Below, one piece after another: positions 14,187 to 27,000 of a DNA stretch of 64,000 nucleotides (positions are counted from its first letter, which is position 1; the number at the start of each line of letters is the position of its first letter). The stretch lies in the NCBI RefSeq assembly GCF_000220395.1, contig NW_004086450.1:208655-272654 (forward strand), read 5' to 3'. The translations under genes were made by a program, and so were the position numbers. This DNA is from Ichthyophthirius multifiliis. Its lineage: Eukaryota; Ciliophora; Oligohymenophorea; Hymenostomatida. The notes under the pieces were generated by a model. That model was given only the letters and a program-made list of their open reading frames with translations, did not search any database and had not been told where the DNA came from.

Positions 14187-15805
14187 TCAAAAATAATATA
14201 AAATAAAAGTAAAATCTTCTATTATTTACTCGTTTTATAGTTAAATATTTTTGATTCTTTTTAGTAAAGTATCACTAGCTTATTTAACAGTTTTTTAATT
14301 AAATGAATTAAGTATAGAATATAATTCAGGTTATTCAATAAGATCAAAGAAATTTCTAGTGGCAATTATTATAAAAAGATCATTTTGTTTATTTATATCA
14401 TAACTAAAAACTTCTGGTTCAGAAATAACACCAATTTTTTTAGCAACCTAATTTCCTATACATCTAAAAAAATTGAAAATAAAATTTATATGAAATATAT
14501 AAATAATTATAATAATTTATAGACATATATAAATAGATATAAATTATATTTATTTATATTTATATATTTATATATTTATATATTTATATATTTATATATT
14601 TATATATTTATTTACCTTGTTATTTCTATTCCTGGATAATTTCTTCCTCTAACAAAAACTTTTTCAAAAAAATCATTTTTTTATTTTCTTATTTCTCCAG
14701 CATTTTTCTGTACTCTTAATCTTTCATCATTATTAATAGGTTCGTGAATTTCACATAATTAAACACATATATTTTTATTATTGTTTTTATTCAAGTTAGG
14801 TTATTTATAAACATAAGCTAAGTTATTACCTACTGAAGATACTATAATTTTATTTTATTCGCAAATTAATATACTACTTGAGCATCCACTCATTATACAA
14901 TTAAATTAACTTTACTTTTTATTTTCGTATAAATTAAAATTAATTATTTACTTTATGATTATAAGCTATATACTGAGATACAAACTTATCCACTTTTTCA
15001 AATATATTAACAAAAGCTATTTATGGATTTATACTTAATAAACCTTCTTTAAATAGGTGTTTAAAAAGCAATTTATTAGCTAAATTTGCTATTTCTTATC
15101 CATAAGCTCCATGTCCGTTTGAAACACAAAAAACTCTATAATTAACATCAATATAAATGAAATAATCTGTCAGATTACTGATAACTATCTGATGTGTTTC
15201 CTTTTTTAGAAGAAACTGAGATTCCAAGTTCATATAGTCTATCTTTATTATAATGTACTCTTTTTTATTTTTTTTCTTAATCATTATCTTAGTAGTAAAT
15301 TTCTTCTATTTTATAAGGTTTTTCATCCCCTGGATTTTCACAAAAATTATAAGATTGAGGAAAAGATCGTAAAAATAGTTTTCTAAATTCATAAGATTTA
15401 CTATTTGATAATTATATAGCAAAGACAGAATTATCATTATTACTTAAATAACTATTATCTTTATATTCTTAAATTATACTATTATTATTTAAAAATTTAA
15501 TAGGAGATTTAACTTCAGGCTCATAGTAATTTAAATATTATTTTTTATCTTTTAATTATTATAATATTTAATTATTTTATTATGTTTTTAACTTAAATTT
15601 AGTGGCGGCAAAAATTTTTCAACAAATAAATGAGAATCTGTTTCTATATTTGTATAGAATGAATTTTCAATGTCTATATCATCTTTATTAATTAACATTT
15701 CATGCGCTTTATTAATAAATAAAAGAAAAAAATGTAAATAATGTAATAATATATATATATATAATATATAGATATATAATTAAAATTTAATATACAATCG
15801 TTATA

Positions 15806-15860
<55 letters not shown>

Positions 15861-16607
15861 TTATTTTATTAGTCTATATCTGATTATTCACTATTATCAT
15901 TATCTTCACTATCATTATCATTTAAATTACAAAAATTATGATCTACATTAATAAAATATTATTTCTTTTGATTTAATTATATAGAAAGTTTTTTTTCCAA
16001 TTTATCTTAATTATATTATATGCAATTTTATTTTAAACTATTTTATTCTACTTCATATTTTTAACATGAAGAACTATCTATGTTACTAATACTGCTTTCA
16101 CTTTTTTTTTAACTGCCAGAACTATCACTTATATCTACATATTTTTTTTTTTTTCTGATTACACTTTTATTAATTTTTGAATTTATATCATTTGAATGTT
16201 CTTCTGTTTTATGTCTTTTAGTTTTATTTTTACTTTTTTTTTAATGTTTTTTTTTTATTTCATAGCTATTATTTTTTATTGAATACCTTTGTATAATTTA
16301 CGAATGATTTGGATAATCTTAAAATATATAATTTGTTTGCATTACATTTTTTACACTTAATCTTTTTTGAAATTTTTTTTAATTTGTCAAATTTTCTATT
16401 TATTTATTGTTATTTTTATTGTATATTTAATTTAATTTACCTATATCTATTAGTGGTTATGAAGTTATTTTAATGGAATCGTGTTATTTTGTTTATTCAA
16501 TTTATTATATTTTGATTATCTATTTTTCTATATTATTATATTTTTTTTATATATTTATATTTAAGATATTAGTTTGAACCTTTTCCTTTATGGGCTGATG
16601 ATCCCAT
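14187..16607 (-). CDS. PP2C-like pseudophosphatase with long disordered N-terminus
   Basis: The C-terminal half has the PP2C fold sequence, but metal-binding aspartates are replaced. The usual DGHG reads VSNGHGAYG, the later SDG motif reads ATRNFFDLI, and the final DN motif reads IEDFTFIL. Conserved packing motifs survive, e.g. MSGCSSSILIC and IIVSSVGNNLAYVY. It starts at ATG 16607 (MGSSAHKGKE; Gly2 suggests myristoylation) and ends at TGA 14187-14189. Proposed introns: 16528-16579, 15707-15795, 15549-15592, 14915-14951 and 14464-14615. The N-terminal 350 residues are Asn/Lys/Ser-rich with an Asn run. Frame slips near 15167-15185; either a one-base indel or a 19-nt GT..AG intron restores SDNYFIYID or SDDYFIYID. 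Probably a catalytically dead, regulatory PP2C relative. Confidence 0.8.
15806..15858 (-). repeat. Trinucleotide (AAT)n coding for an Asn run
   Basis: About 17 copies of ATT on the plus strand. On the coding strand it reads AAT in frame, giving a poly-Asn stretch in the disordered N-terminal half of the PP2C-like protein, just before an intron. Confidence 0.85.
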
Positions 16608-16737
16608 TTTAAATTTTGAAAATTTTTGATGTAAAAAATGTTAAATATATTTTATTATTATTATATTTAAATTTTTAATAATTAATTTTTTTTTTTTTTA
16701 AATAAAGTTGATTTTTTTTTATTTATAATAATATATA

Positions 16738-18870
16738 ATGAATAATTCATCAATATATTAAATTATTAATGATAAAAGTTAAAAATAATATAGTATGAAA
16801 GATAGCATTATTAATAATTCTTAATTATCTAATTTTTAATAAAAGCTAAAATATGATTCAGGATATTTAGATAAATTTTTATTAGAAATAGAACTAGCAA
16901 TAAAATAAAGTCAAGAATATTAAATTTTATCTTCATAATTTAAAAAAGCAGTTTCAAGATTTGCTAAGGATTCTGAGTAAAAAAGCTTTTTCATAATTTT
17001 ATATTAATTCTTGAAAAATATATAGAGGAAATCTTCTTAAAGATTTAAAATAACCTCAATTAGAATCTGTATATAGAGATGTATTATTATTATTTTAATT
17101 AAAAACTTAAATAATTATTTAATAAAAGATTTCAAGAATATTTGATAAAGAGGAAGAAGGAGTAATCCTTAAAGATAAAATAAGATAATTAATGAATTTA
17201 AGATTAGAAGATATGAGAAGATAAATAGTAACAAAAATAAAAAAATAAAAAATTAAATAAAATAAAAATAAAAAAAGAAAGATAATAAATGGAATGTAGT
17301 AACTAGTTTACTTTAAAATTTGATATTAAAAAATAGAGGAAATATAGATTGCTTTGATTTATTAGCTTATAGATAAATTCCATAGGATTTAAGATAGATA
17401 ATATGGAAATTTTGTTTAGTAAAAAAATAAAAAATAAATATGAAATAATAAAAATAAAGGATAATCAAGAAGAAGCATAATAATATGCAGAAAAAATAAG
17501 AGAAAATAGATTAAAAACATTATCTAAATTTGATATTTAAATAATAAAAGATACTGAAGAATTTGTAATGTAAATGTGTGATCCTGAAACTTTTGACGGA
17601 AGTATGATTTTTTGTGCAAAAACTATTCTTTCATATTATGAGGTTAGAAAAGATAGAATTTTATCAGATTATTTATACATGTTAGTTATTCCATTAATGG
17701 TTTAAATATATAAAAATAAATAATCATAAAAATATATATATATAGATATAAATATATATTTTTATATATATATACATATTTATATATATTTATTTTTAAT
17801 ATTAAAAAAATAGAGTGTTTTTGCTGAAGCAAAGCATTTGCATAAAATTCCAGTTGATTTAGTAGGATATTTTTTTAGTATTTAAAAAGTTGTTTCTTAT
17901 TTTGATCCACTTGTTGATTTGCTTGTTATTCAAGATGAATATTACGAATAAGAAATGACAGATTTTATTATGAGTTCACTAGCACTTGTTGATTAGGAGG
18001 TTTTAGATAAAATACAGGAAGTTCTTAATTTAGATATTCCTTCATAAAGAACTTTAATCGTACTTATAGTAAAAAGATTTGTTCATTCTTTAGGATTTGC
18101 ATTTCTTCCAATGAGTATTAGCTTATATATATAAGATTAGATTTATATGAAAATTATTAAGAATAAACTTGAAATATTTATTGATTTAGCCATTATGCTT
18201 AAATGTTTAAAATAAAACATTTTGTAAGAAAATAATTGGGATAAAATTGTTGATGTTATTTATTAAAAATCGAAATAAATTCCATTTGAAATTTATTATA
18301 ATTTTCATAAGTTTTATATATAATTTTTATTTTATTTTATTATTTTAAAATAAAACATAAAAAAAAAATAGGCAAATAATGAAAAATTCAAGATTTTACC
18401 AATCTCCATATAATATAGATCCTTAAATAGTAAATAGAGGAAATTAAATATTTGATAATCCTTTATAAAAATTAATTGATAATTAAATACAAAAAGATAA
18501 AAAAGCCTATAAAAAAAAATGGTTGGAAGGTGAAGAAGAAAATAAATATTAAAAAAATACTCAATATGATTATAATTCGAAATTAAAAAGTTAGTTTGAT
18601 GAAGATGAAAGTGAATATAATGAAGAAAGTGGACTTCATGGAAGAAAAGTTGAATTATAAAAAATTAATGCAGAAGATATTATGAAATAACTAAAAATAA
18701 AGTAATAAATTCCAGAAAATATGGGTATAGTACCTATCATTAATGATGATGAAAGTGAAAATTCTAATCATAATGTAAATAATTATAATATTTAATAAGG
18801 AAGTGTAGATGGAAGTGAGGAAGAATAAAATTAAGATTATGAATTCGATATTTTAAATGGAATGAATTGA
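16738..18870 (+). CDS. TBC-domain protein lacking the arginine finger
   Basis: TBC domains normally stimulate Rab GTPases. Six exons with introns at 16977-17025, 17296-17336, 17419-17459, 17700-17813 and 18311-18371 keep one frame from ATG 16738 to TGA 18868-18870. The TBC entry motif is AYRQIPQDLRQIIWKFCL, followed by the helical core SKFDIQIIKDTEEFV and TILSYYEVRKDRILSDYLYM. Where active TBC GAPs have IxxDxxR, this one reads IIKDTEE. No YxQ glutamine finger is visible either. After the core comes VLGYFFSIQK-like helical sequence and an acidic, disordered C-terminus. The set-up reminds me of TBC1D19-like atypical members, but this is unverified. It diverges from the PP2C-like gene; the two starts are only 130 bp apart, so they may share a promoter. 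Confidence 0.7.
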
Positions 18871-19859
18871 ATATTGATGTTTAATTAAATATTATATTTT
18901 TTTTTTAAATTAGGTTTTATGTAAAATAATATAAAATTAATTATTTAATATTAATGTTAAAATTTATATTAAAATATATTTAAAATATATATATATATAT
19001 ATATATATAAATATTAAAAAAAATAAAATATTATATTTACTTTACATTAATATATTAATTGTATTTACTAAAATTAAAATCATAATATTATTTTATTTAT
19101 ATTTAATATACTCCATTTTTTTTTTAAATAAGAAAATTTAACTATTTTCTTTCTTTTATATTTTAATATATGTTATAAAAATTACTTTTTAGGAAAATAT
19201 TCAATTATATAAAATGAATTAAATATAATTTTTTTTTAAAATAAATATTATATGTATTTTTTTTTTTTCTCAATATTTTATAATAATTCTTTTTATTTAA
19301 TATAGAAAACAAATAATAAAAATATATATAAATGAATTTATTTTTTTTATTTAAATACTAATAAATTTTATAGACTGAAATACAAATAAATATATATGTA
19401 ATTATATAAAATGAATTTAAAATAAATTATGTACTAAATTTTTAATAATATATAAATTTAATACATTTATAATTTTAATTTTATTTTAAATGTTAATATA
19501 TTTAATAATTTATATATTACTAATACATTATGAATTATTTATATAATTTTTATTAAAAATTTATATAAAGCTTTTCTTTAAATTTTCATTTAATAAATAA
19601 AAATATAAATATTAATTTAAATAGATAATATATCTTAAAAATATAAATACTAAATTTTTATAATGTAATAATTAATTATTTAATTATAAATATAATTTTG
19701 GATATAAATATATATATTATATATATTTAATAAAAATAATACATAATAAAAATTGATCTTAATATTTATAAATTAAATTTAATAATAAAAAAAATTTAAT
19801 ATTAAATATTATATACAAAATCATTTATTATTATTATTAAAAAAAAAAAATTAGCATAA
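18871..19859. other. AT-rich intergenic, about 1 kb
   Basis: Nearly pure A/T with short TA runs. I find no coding pattern on either strand and no RNA gene. Confidence 0.5.
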
Positions 19860-20824
19860 ATGGAAGATTTATCCTTATAAATCTTAAAATCCTTAAAAAA
19901 TCAAATAATTAAATAATCATTATAACCTTAATTTTAATGGATAAAATATAAAAATCCAAAATATAATGATATAAAAGTAAACTTTTAAGAAGATAATAGG
20001 TTCTTTGAAAATAAAGTACACAAGTGGATTTGGTATAAAAACCTAAATATACCACTCTACTCTTTTACTTTAAACAGTTTATATGATGAAATTTTTTATA
20101 TGTAAGTTCTTGCATTTAAATGGTGCTCTGACTAGATAAATGAAAACGTGTTTATTCACTCATAATTATCTGGTGTTACTGTCCTTAAAATTTAAAATTA
20201 ATAATAATAGTCTTTAAACGGAGTTAGATTTATTGATACTTCTTTCAAATATAGAGTATTTATTAATTATGTTTTAATTTTAATAATATTATGTTAAATA
20301 ATTTAGGGTGAGAAATTTATATTGATGTTTATTATAAAAAATTCGAATAATGAAATTATTTAGGCAAGAATTTCTTCTTTTATATTTGTAGAATCTAGAA
20401 AAAAAAGCCATAAAGAAAGAGTAAAATAAAATTAATATATTTTTGTTTTTCATATTTAATAATATATTAATAAATTCACTTTTAAAAAATTTTAAATAAG
20501 TAAACAGTATAAAGTATATTTAATCCCTTTCTACCAGAATAACTTAAGAAAAAAATTGTTTAAAAAAAAAAAAATATATAATCATAATTAAAACAAGAAA
20601 ATGATTTCGAATCATTATTAAATTATTTTAAAGATTATTCAATTAGACAAAAAGTATAATAAAAAAAAAAATTAAAAATATTTAAGAATAGATAATATTA
20701 TTTTTAAAAATATTAAAAAATTTATAGATTATTCATCCATTTTTCTTATTATTAAAATTTCCTAAAGCTATAAAATTATATTATAATACCAACTATGTTA
20801 AAGCTAATGAAAATGTAAAAATAT

Positions 20825-20870
<46 letters not shown>

Positions 20871-22009
20871 AATATATTTTTTTATATAATTAGCATTCTC
20901 ATTTATTTGTATCTTTATAAAAAGAGATTTTAAAAATCCTTCTTTTTCCAAATAAAAATGAAAAAGAATAATATAAAAATAAAATTTTTATTATGTGTTT
21001 GAATATTAATTGCAACTCATTAATTTACTACTAAGATTATCAAATAAAAGAAGTAATTTTTTTTTTTTGATTTAATAATTTTTTTTTTAATTAATATTTT
21101 ATTTTTTAAAAAGATTATTAAACATTTAAAGCCTTTATAAGGATAAATATTAAGCTTTAGTGAATGTCTTTTAGATACTATACCTGCTTAATTTTAAGAA
21201 TTTGAATATCATGTATAAAAATTATATTAACCAGATTTATTTTTATATTAAAAAGCCAAATCTAAATAATATCTATACGCAAGCTTATTCTAATTTAGCT
21301 AATTAAAAAATATACATGGATATTTAAAAAGAAAAAAGTAGAGTAAAAGTAGAAGAATATGAAGAAGAAGTAGAAGAGAACGTTAGTGATTTTATTAAAG
21401 CAAATCTTATGATTAAAAAATATATAGTACAAATATTAAAAAAACTAAATGAAATAATATTTATCTGAGATTTATTAAAATTAAGAAAAATAATAATTTA
21501 AAATTAAGTAATTAAAATATAAAGGATTATTAAGAACAGTTATATAATTGAATAAAGTCGACTCAAAATAGAAACACAAATTAATAAAAGTACGAACTTA
21601 TTATAATCAATAAAATAATATCTAAAGCTGCTAAGAAATATCTGATATGAACGTTAACCCTATAAAAAAAAAGAAAAATGAAAATATAAACAATAACATC
21701 AACCATCTAAATAATATTATTATTAATAATAATTATTAATGTCAAAAAAAAAGTTAAGAACCTAATGAAAGCATTAATGTTAAGAAAAATATTATAAGTA
21801 CAGTTTAAATTCAAGGCTTATAAACTTAAAATAATTAAATTTTCGACTTGTTCACTAATAATAAGAAAGAGTAGGAATAAAAAAGTATTTAGTAATTATT
21901 ATAAGCAATAAACAACTAATAAAATTATATTAAATAATTATAAGAGAAAAATGAAATTTTAAGCTATAATAATAATAAAGAATAGTTTAAAAATATATAT
22001 AATATTTGA
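19860..22009 (+). CDS. Multi-exon protein of unknown family
   Basis: I do not recognise this gene. ATG 19860 opens MEDLSLQILKSLKNQ. Proposed introns are 20256-20306, 20421-20500, 20654-20727, 20815-20893 and 21053-21113. Joined exons give a well-mixed, globular protein: ENKVHKWIWYKNLNIPLYSF, FIDTSFKYRGEKFILMFIIK, then SRKKSHKERQTVQSIFNPFL, and IIHPFFLLLKFPKAIKLYYN. The beta-rich central part ending in a basic SRKKSHKER tail could be a DNA-binding domain, but that is a guess. After about 21305 (A6 run) the frame moves by one and a charged stretch follows (VKVEEYEEEVEENVSDFIK). A final Asn/Gln-rich exon ends at TGA 22007-22009. Joins after 21300 are unresolved. Confidence 0.55.
20824..20866. 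repeat. (TA)n dinucleotide run inside an intron
   Basis: About 21 TA copies fill most of the fourth proposed intron (20815-20893) of the unknown gene. This is simple-sequence expansion, with no sign of function. Confidence 0.8.
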
Positions 22010-22676
22010 ATTAGTATTAAAATAGTTTAAAATATATGATAATATATTTTAATATAAAAATAAAATAATTTAAAATTATTTTATTTTTATAATAAATTGA
22101 AAAAAAATAACTCAAAATAATTTCATTAAAATTATATATTACTTTAAAATAAAAATATACTTAATAATATTAATATATAAAATTAATTACTAAAAAAAAA
22201 TATATTATATAATATAATATATTTAATTATAATAAATTATTATATAAATTATTATCTTTACAACTAATAATAATATAAATAAATATTTAAATTATATATT
22301 TAAAAAAAATTATTATTTAATATCAATATAAATATCTTAATGATTTATTATAATTTTTCTAAATAATAATAAAAAGAAAAAATTAATACAAAATATCATT
22401 TTTACTTTATAATTTTTGTTTTGCTTTAATAATAAATTATGAATAATTTATAAATTAAATTTTTTTATTTATTATATAAAAATATTATTAATTTCTTTTT
22501 TTTTTATAAAAAAAATAAAATAAAAACAATTTATTATATATATAGTATAATTTCAAGATTTTAAATTAATTGAAAAATTAAATAATATAAAATTATATTA
22601 AATAAAAATATAATAAATAAAATATAGTTAAAATATATATAAACAATAATTTTAAATATTATTTTAAAATCAAATA
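22010..22676. other. Convergent intergenic spacer
   Basis: A/T-rich spacer between the unknown plus-strand gene and BBS5 on the minus strand. Nothing coding or structured seen. Confidence 0.5.
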
Positions 22677-23686
22677 TCATTTTTACAAATTTCCCATAAA
22701 TCTTTATTAATATTCCATCAGGTAATTTTCTATAGCAACTTCAAGTATATTATTAAATTCTATCTATTCATTACCTTTTTCTTATTATTCATTTTTTAAT
22801 TTTTCGATTTCATTTATTTTATCATTAAAAAGACTATCTACTAATTCTATATCATACTTTTTTACTTAAATAATTCGTTCTTTATAGCTTTTTTCATATA
22901 TCTTATTTTAAACAAAAACACCATAAATAGGATCATTTAAAAACAAAGATTTTAATTTATTTAATTCTTCATATAGTGTTTCCAATTAATTAGATATAAA
23001 AGCAATTTAGTATCCTTGGGCACAAATAATAATCGATGATCCGGATTTTAATTATTAAATTTAAAAACTCTTAATTTAAATCCATGGAATACTTAAATTA
23101 TAATTTTAATTATTTAAATCAAACCAAACGATTCTAATATTTGTTTAAATAAGTATACCTTTAATCTAATTATTTTTATTAATATTATATACATTTTCTT
23201 GTTAACTAATTATTTTTTCATTATTTAATACAATAAGCTATTTATCTTATATTATAGCACTTTTTGATATTTCTCTATACATTTTTGTTTTCATATATTC
23301 CTTATATATATTTTATAAAGTATCAAATATATTCGATTAATTTTTTTAAATATTTAAATTTAAAAAAATTAATTCAGATTTGATTTAACTGCATTTTTTA
23401 ACTTAAATATATATTTATTATGTATTATATTAACTAAATGATTTTATGTCTATTTTGTTATTGTATTTAATCCTACTGATACATTTATAGAATCTTAATT
23501 TTTACAATACCAGATAATTCTCAAATTTGTAACTATAAGAATTCCTGGGTCGTCTATTTAATTATTACAAAATTCGATTTATTCTTCATGCTGAATTACT
23601 CTTTCATTTATACACAAACTATTTTAAACATTTAATGAGTAAAATTTGATTTCATTATCTATAAAACTTTCATATTGTATTTACAT
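22677..23686 (-). CDS. BBS5: BBSome subunit BBS5
   Basis: BBS5 is a BBSome subunit with two PH-like domains that bind phosphoinositides at the ciliary base and help load membrane cargo. ATG 23686 opens MQIQYESFIDNEIKFYSLN. The first PH-like domain contains DDPGILIVTNLRIIWYCKNQ. An 89-nt intron (23301-23389) leads into KTKMYREISKSAIIQDKQL. The second PH-like domain has GILIQTNIRIVWFDL and NYNLSIPWIQIKSFQI. The tail has NDPIYGV and ends ILEVAIENYLMEYQQRFMGN, before TGA 22677-22679. From memory of the human protein, TSKMYRDF, LIQNKQL, TNVRIVWH, SIPYLQIRSI and SPIFGV align in order. Length, about 305 residues, is slightly below the usual 340. Call is firm. Confidence 0.93.
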
Positions 23687-24031
23687 TTAAAAATAATTAT
23701 TATTTTTAATTATATTAAATGATAATATATTTGTATATATTTTTTATTATAATAAAAAAAAAATATATATATATATAACAAATTTAATTTATATCTAATA
23801 AAAATATATTAAAAGCATGAAAAATATATATGTCCTAATAAATATATTATAAAATATAAATATTTCTTAAAATAATAATTTTAAAACAAAATATATATAA
23901 ATATATTTATATATATAAATATATATATATATTTTATAATTATTATTATATTAATTAATTTCTTTTTTCATTTTATAAAATTAAATACAAAAAACAATTT
24001 AAAAACTACAAAACTATAAAAGCATTTTATT

Positions 24032-27000
24032 ATGAATTTTGAATAATAATTTTTTATAAATTAAGAATAATAATAAAACTTAATTCAGCAATAAAAAACT
24101 TAGAATAATACTAGCAATAATAATATTTAACTTTATGAAATAAATATATAATAAGATGTAAAAATATAACTTTCTTAATTATCCTTTTGTGATTTTGCAT
24201 AAAATAACAATTAAAATTTAATTATTTAAATTGATTTTAATATACCAAAACAAGCAATAATAACAGTAAAATTAGTAATAATTTATATTTTTAATTTTAT
24301 TTAATTTAGGGCATTGTTTTATCATCATTTTGCAATTTTAATTTAGGAAAATATTTTTTTAATTTAAAAAGTGCTGAAAGTTATTTATAGGATAATTAAA
24401 CAACCTAGAGTATGCTAAAAATAAGTATTAATAACTAAAATGATGACGAAAGGTATTAAATAGAAATAAATAAATATTTTTAATTAATTAAAAATATAAA
24501 AAGTTTAAAAATAGATGCAATTTGTTTATCAAAAAGATTTAAATTATAATTTTATTGTTTGTTTAATACAATAAATGAAATAACAGAAATAAAATAAAGT
24601 TTATCACAAGAAGCATAAGAATTTTTAACCAAATTAGAATCAGATGAGAATAAAAATAATTCACATTAAGAAATAAAAACATTATCATAAAATTTATTTA
24701 AATAATGCTTTTAAAAAATAAAAATAAATGGAATTTCATTAATAACAACACCTTCAGTAACATAAGTAATTTTTTTAAATAAATAAATAATTTATATATA
24801 TATAATATATACTAAGACAATGCAATTATTAAATATATCTCATGTTTTTCGAAAAAATAAAGAATTGGAAAACACTGTAGAATGTGAAATTTTATTAGGG
24901 ATAAGTATGATTAGTTAAAGAAAATATATTTAAGCATCTGAAATATTAAAAAAATGTTCTTAGTATTTTATTCAAAGAAATAACCAAGAAAAAAAACAAG
25001 AATTCAAATGTTTCCTTTCGTCTTGTATTTCTTCATAAATAGATTAAAATTTTGTAGGTACTAATAATAAGCTTTTATTAAAAGCTGCTAAAATAGAACT
25101 TTTAGTAGCCGAAGCTATAAATCATCCTTCAATGATAATCGAAAAATTACAAGCTTTTAGAAGAGCTACAGCATATTTTATGAATAATTAATAACTAATG
25201 TTAGAAAATGGGAATGAGTTTGATATATAATATGATGTTTATTCAGGATTACTTTAACTATAACCTTATTTATGTAAGTTTTATTAAAAACACTTTCTGA
25301 TACCTTTGAACCTATAAGGTTGGCGGCTATTAAAGGATTAGAAGCTTTAATTGAATATTTAGGGTGTACTTTAGGCAGTTTATTACCTTAGATTGTAGAG
25401 AACATACTACTTTCTTATTCTGAATTTAAGAAATAAAATAAAAATAGTAAATTGGTTATTGATATGTATCATCACTTATTGGAAACTTTTTTGAATGTCT
25501 TAGCTAGTTGTTCTTCATAAATTTTAAGAGTTATTTTTACAGGAATTATGGGTTAAAATATGTTCAAAAAAGGAGAAAATAATGTCGAATTGTAAATATA
25601 TTGTATTAGAATAGTTTGAAAAAATTTTACTTATATGTTAAGGAGATTTAGAAGTATATTTAAATATATATAAATAAAAAAACATATATATATATATATA
25701 TATATATTTTATTTATATATTTAATTATATATATATTATTTTTTTTTATTATATTATATTTTAGATTGATAAAAATTTTCTTAATGAAATAATTAACTTA
25801 GTTGACGAATCTAATTCTAATGTAAAGTTTCATGTCAATATTTTATGGGAAACTATGAAATAAAAATTTATATACAATATGTCATATAATTAATTAAATA
25901 AAACTATTGTTTGGTTAGGAGATACCCTTATTAACCTTTCTGAAATTGAAAACTTTAATAACTTTTAATAATTATTCCATATTTTAGACATAATTACTGT
26001 AATTTATTAAAGACTAAATATTAAAAATAGTCTATATAAAGAATATATCCAAAAAGTAAATAAGAATTAATAAATATTAACCATAAACTAAAACGAACTT
26101 GTAAATATTAAATACTTATTAAAGCCTCTAATGTTATGGATTGATAATTCTTTATAATACCATAATAAATTGGAACTTTTTAAAAATTTATGGTTAGTCC
26201 TGGTCGAAGTTTTGAATTTACTTTAAAATAATAGTAAATGTGAAATGCGTATTTTAGATGTTTCGATTCCTTTATTATCTTAAGTAAATGCATATATATA
26301 AAGTCATCAACCACATGAAAAAATGCTTTAATTTTTATTAATAATAAGCAATTCTTTAGTGTAGGAAAAAATTAAAATGGAGGTAAACCAAGTGTGCTTT
26401 TTAAAGAAATTTTTCGAGTCTTTTTTAAGGACTATTCCTCATTCTTTACACGATGAAACCTTTGAAATTTTCAATAATTTATGTGAAATTATAAGTCCTT
26501 AGAATTTCTCGGATGAATTAGTTAAAAAAAGTATTAATATTTTAATAGATTAATATACAGTGAAGGGAAAAGCGCATAAAAAATCAAAAGAAAAATTCAT
26601 TTAGTGTATTTTGGGAAATCCTGAAAATCTCAAAACGGCACTTTTGGTACTTTTTTTAGAAAGAGAAGAATCAGAAATGCAGTTCAAAAAAGACTCGAAA
26701 ATGTATAATTAGAAATAGGAATTTTATGCAGAAAAGTTATGTCTTTTAAGTGAAATTTTCTCTATGCTTTCTTCCGAAAACTTCCTTTTGATAGATAAAC
26801 TTATATAATAAGGATTATTTAATAAACCTTTTTTTACACTTTTAACAAGTAGGAATTCTAAAAATAGATTAAAGGGTTTGAATATATTAAAGGTCTTGTT
26901 TGAATAATATAAGGAAGTTTTACTGTTAAAAAGGGAAGATTTTTTTAATGAAAAATAGTGTATTTAAATTGTTTAGTTGATTATAGTTTCACTTAAGACT

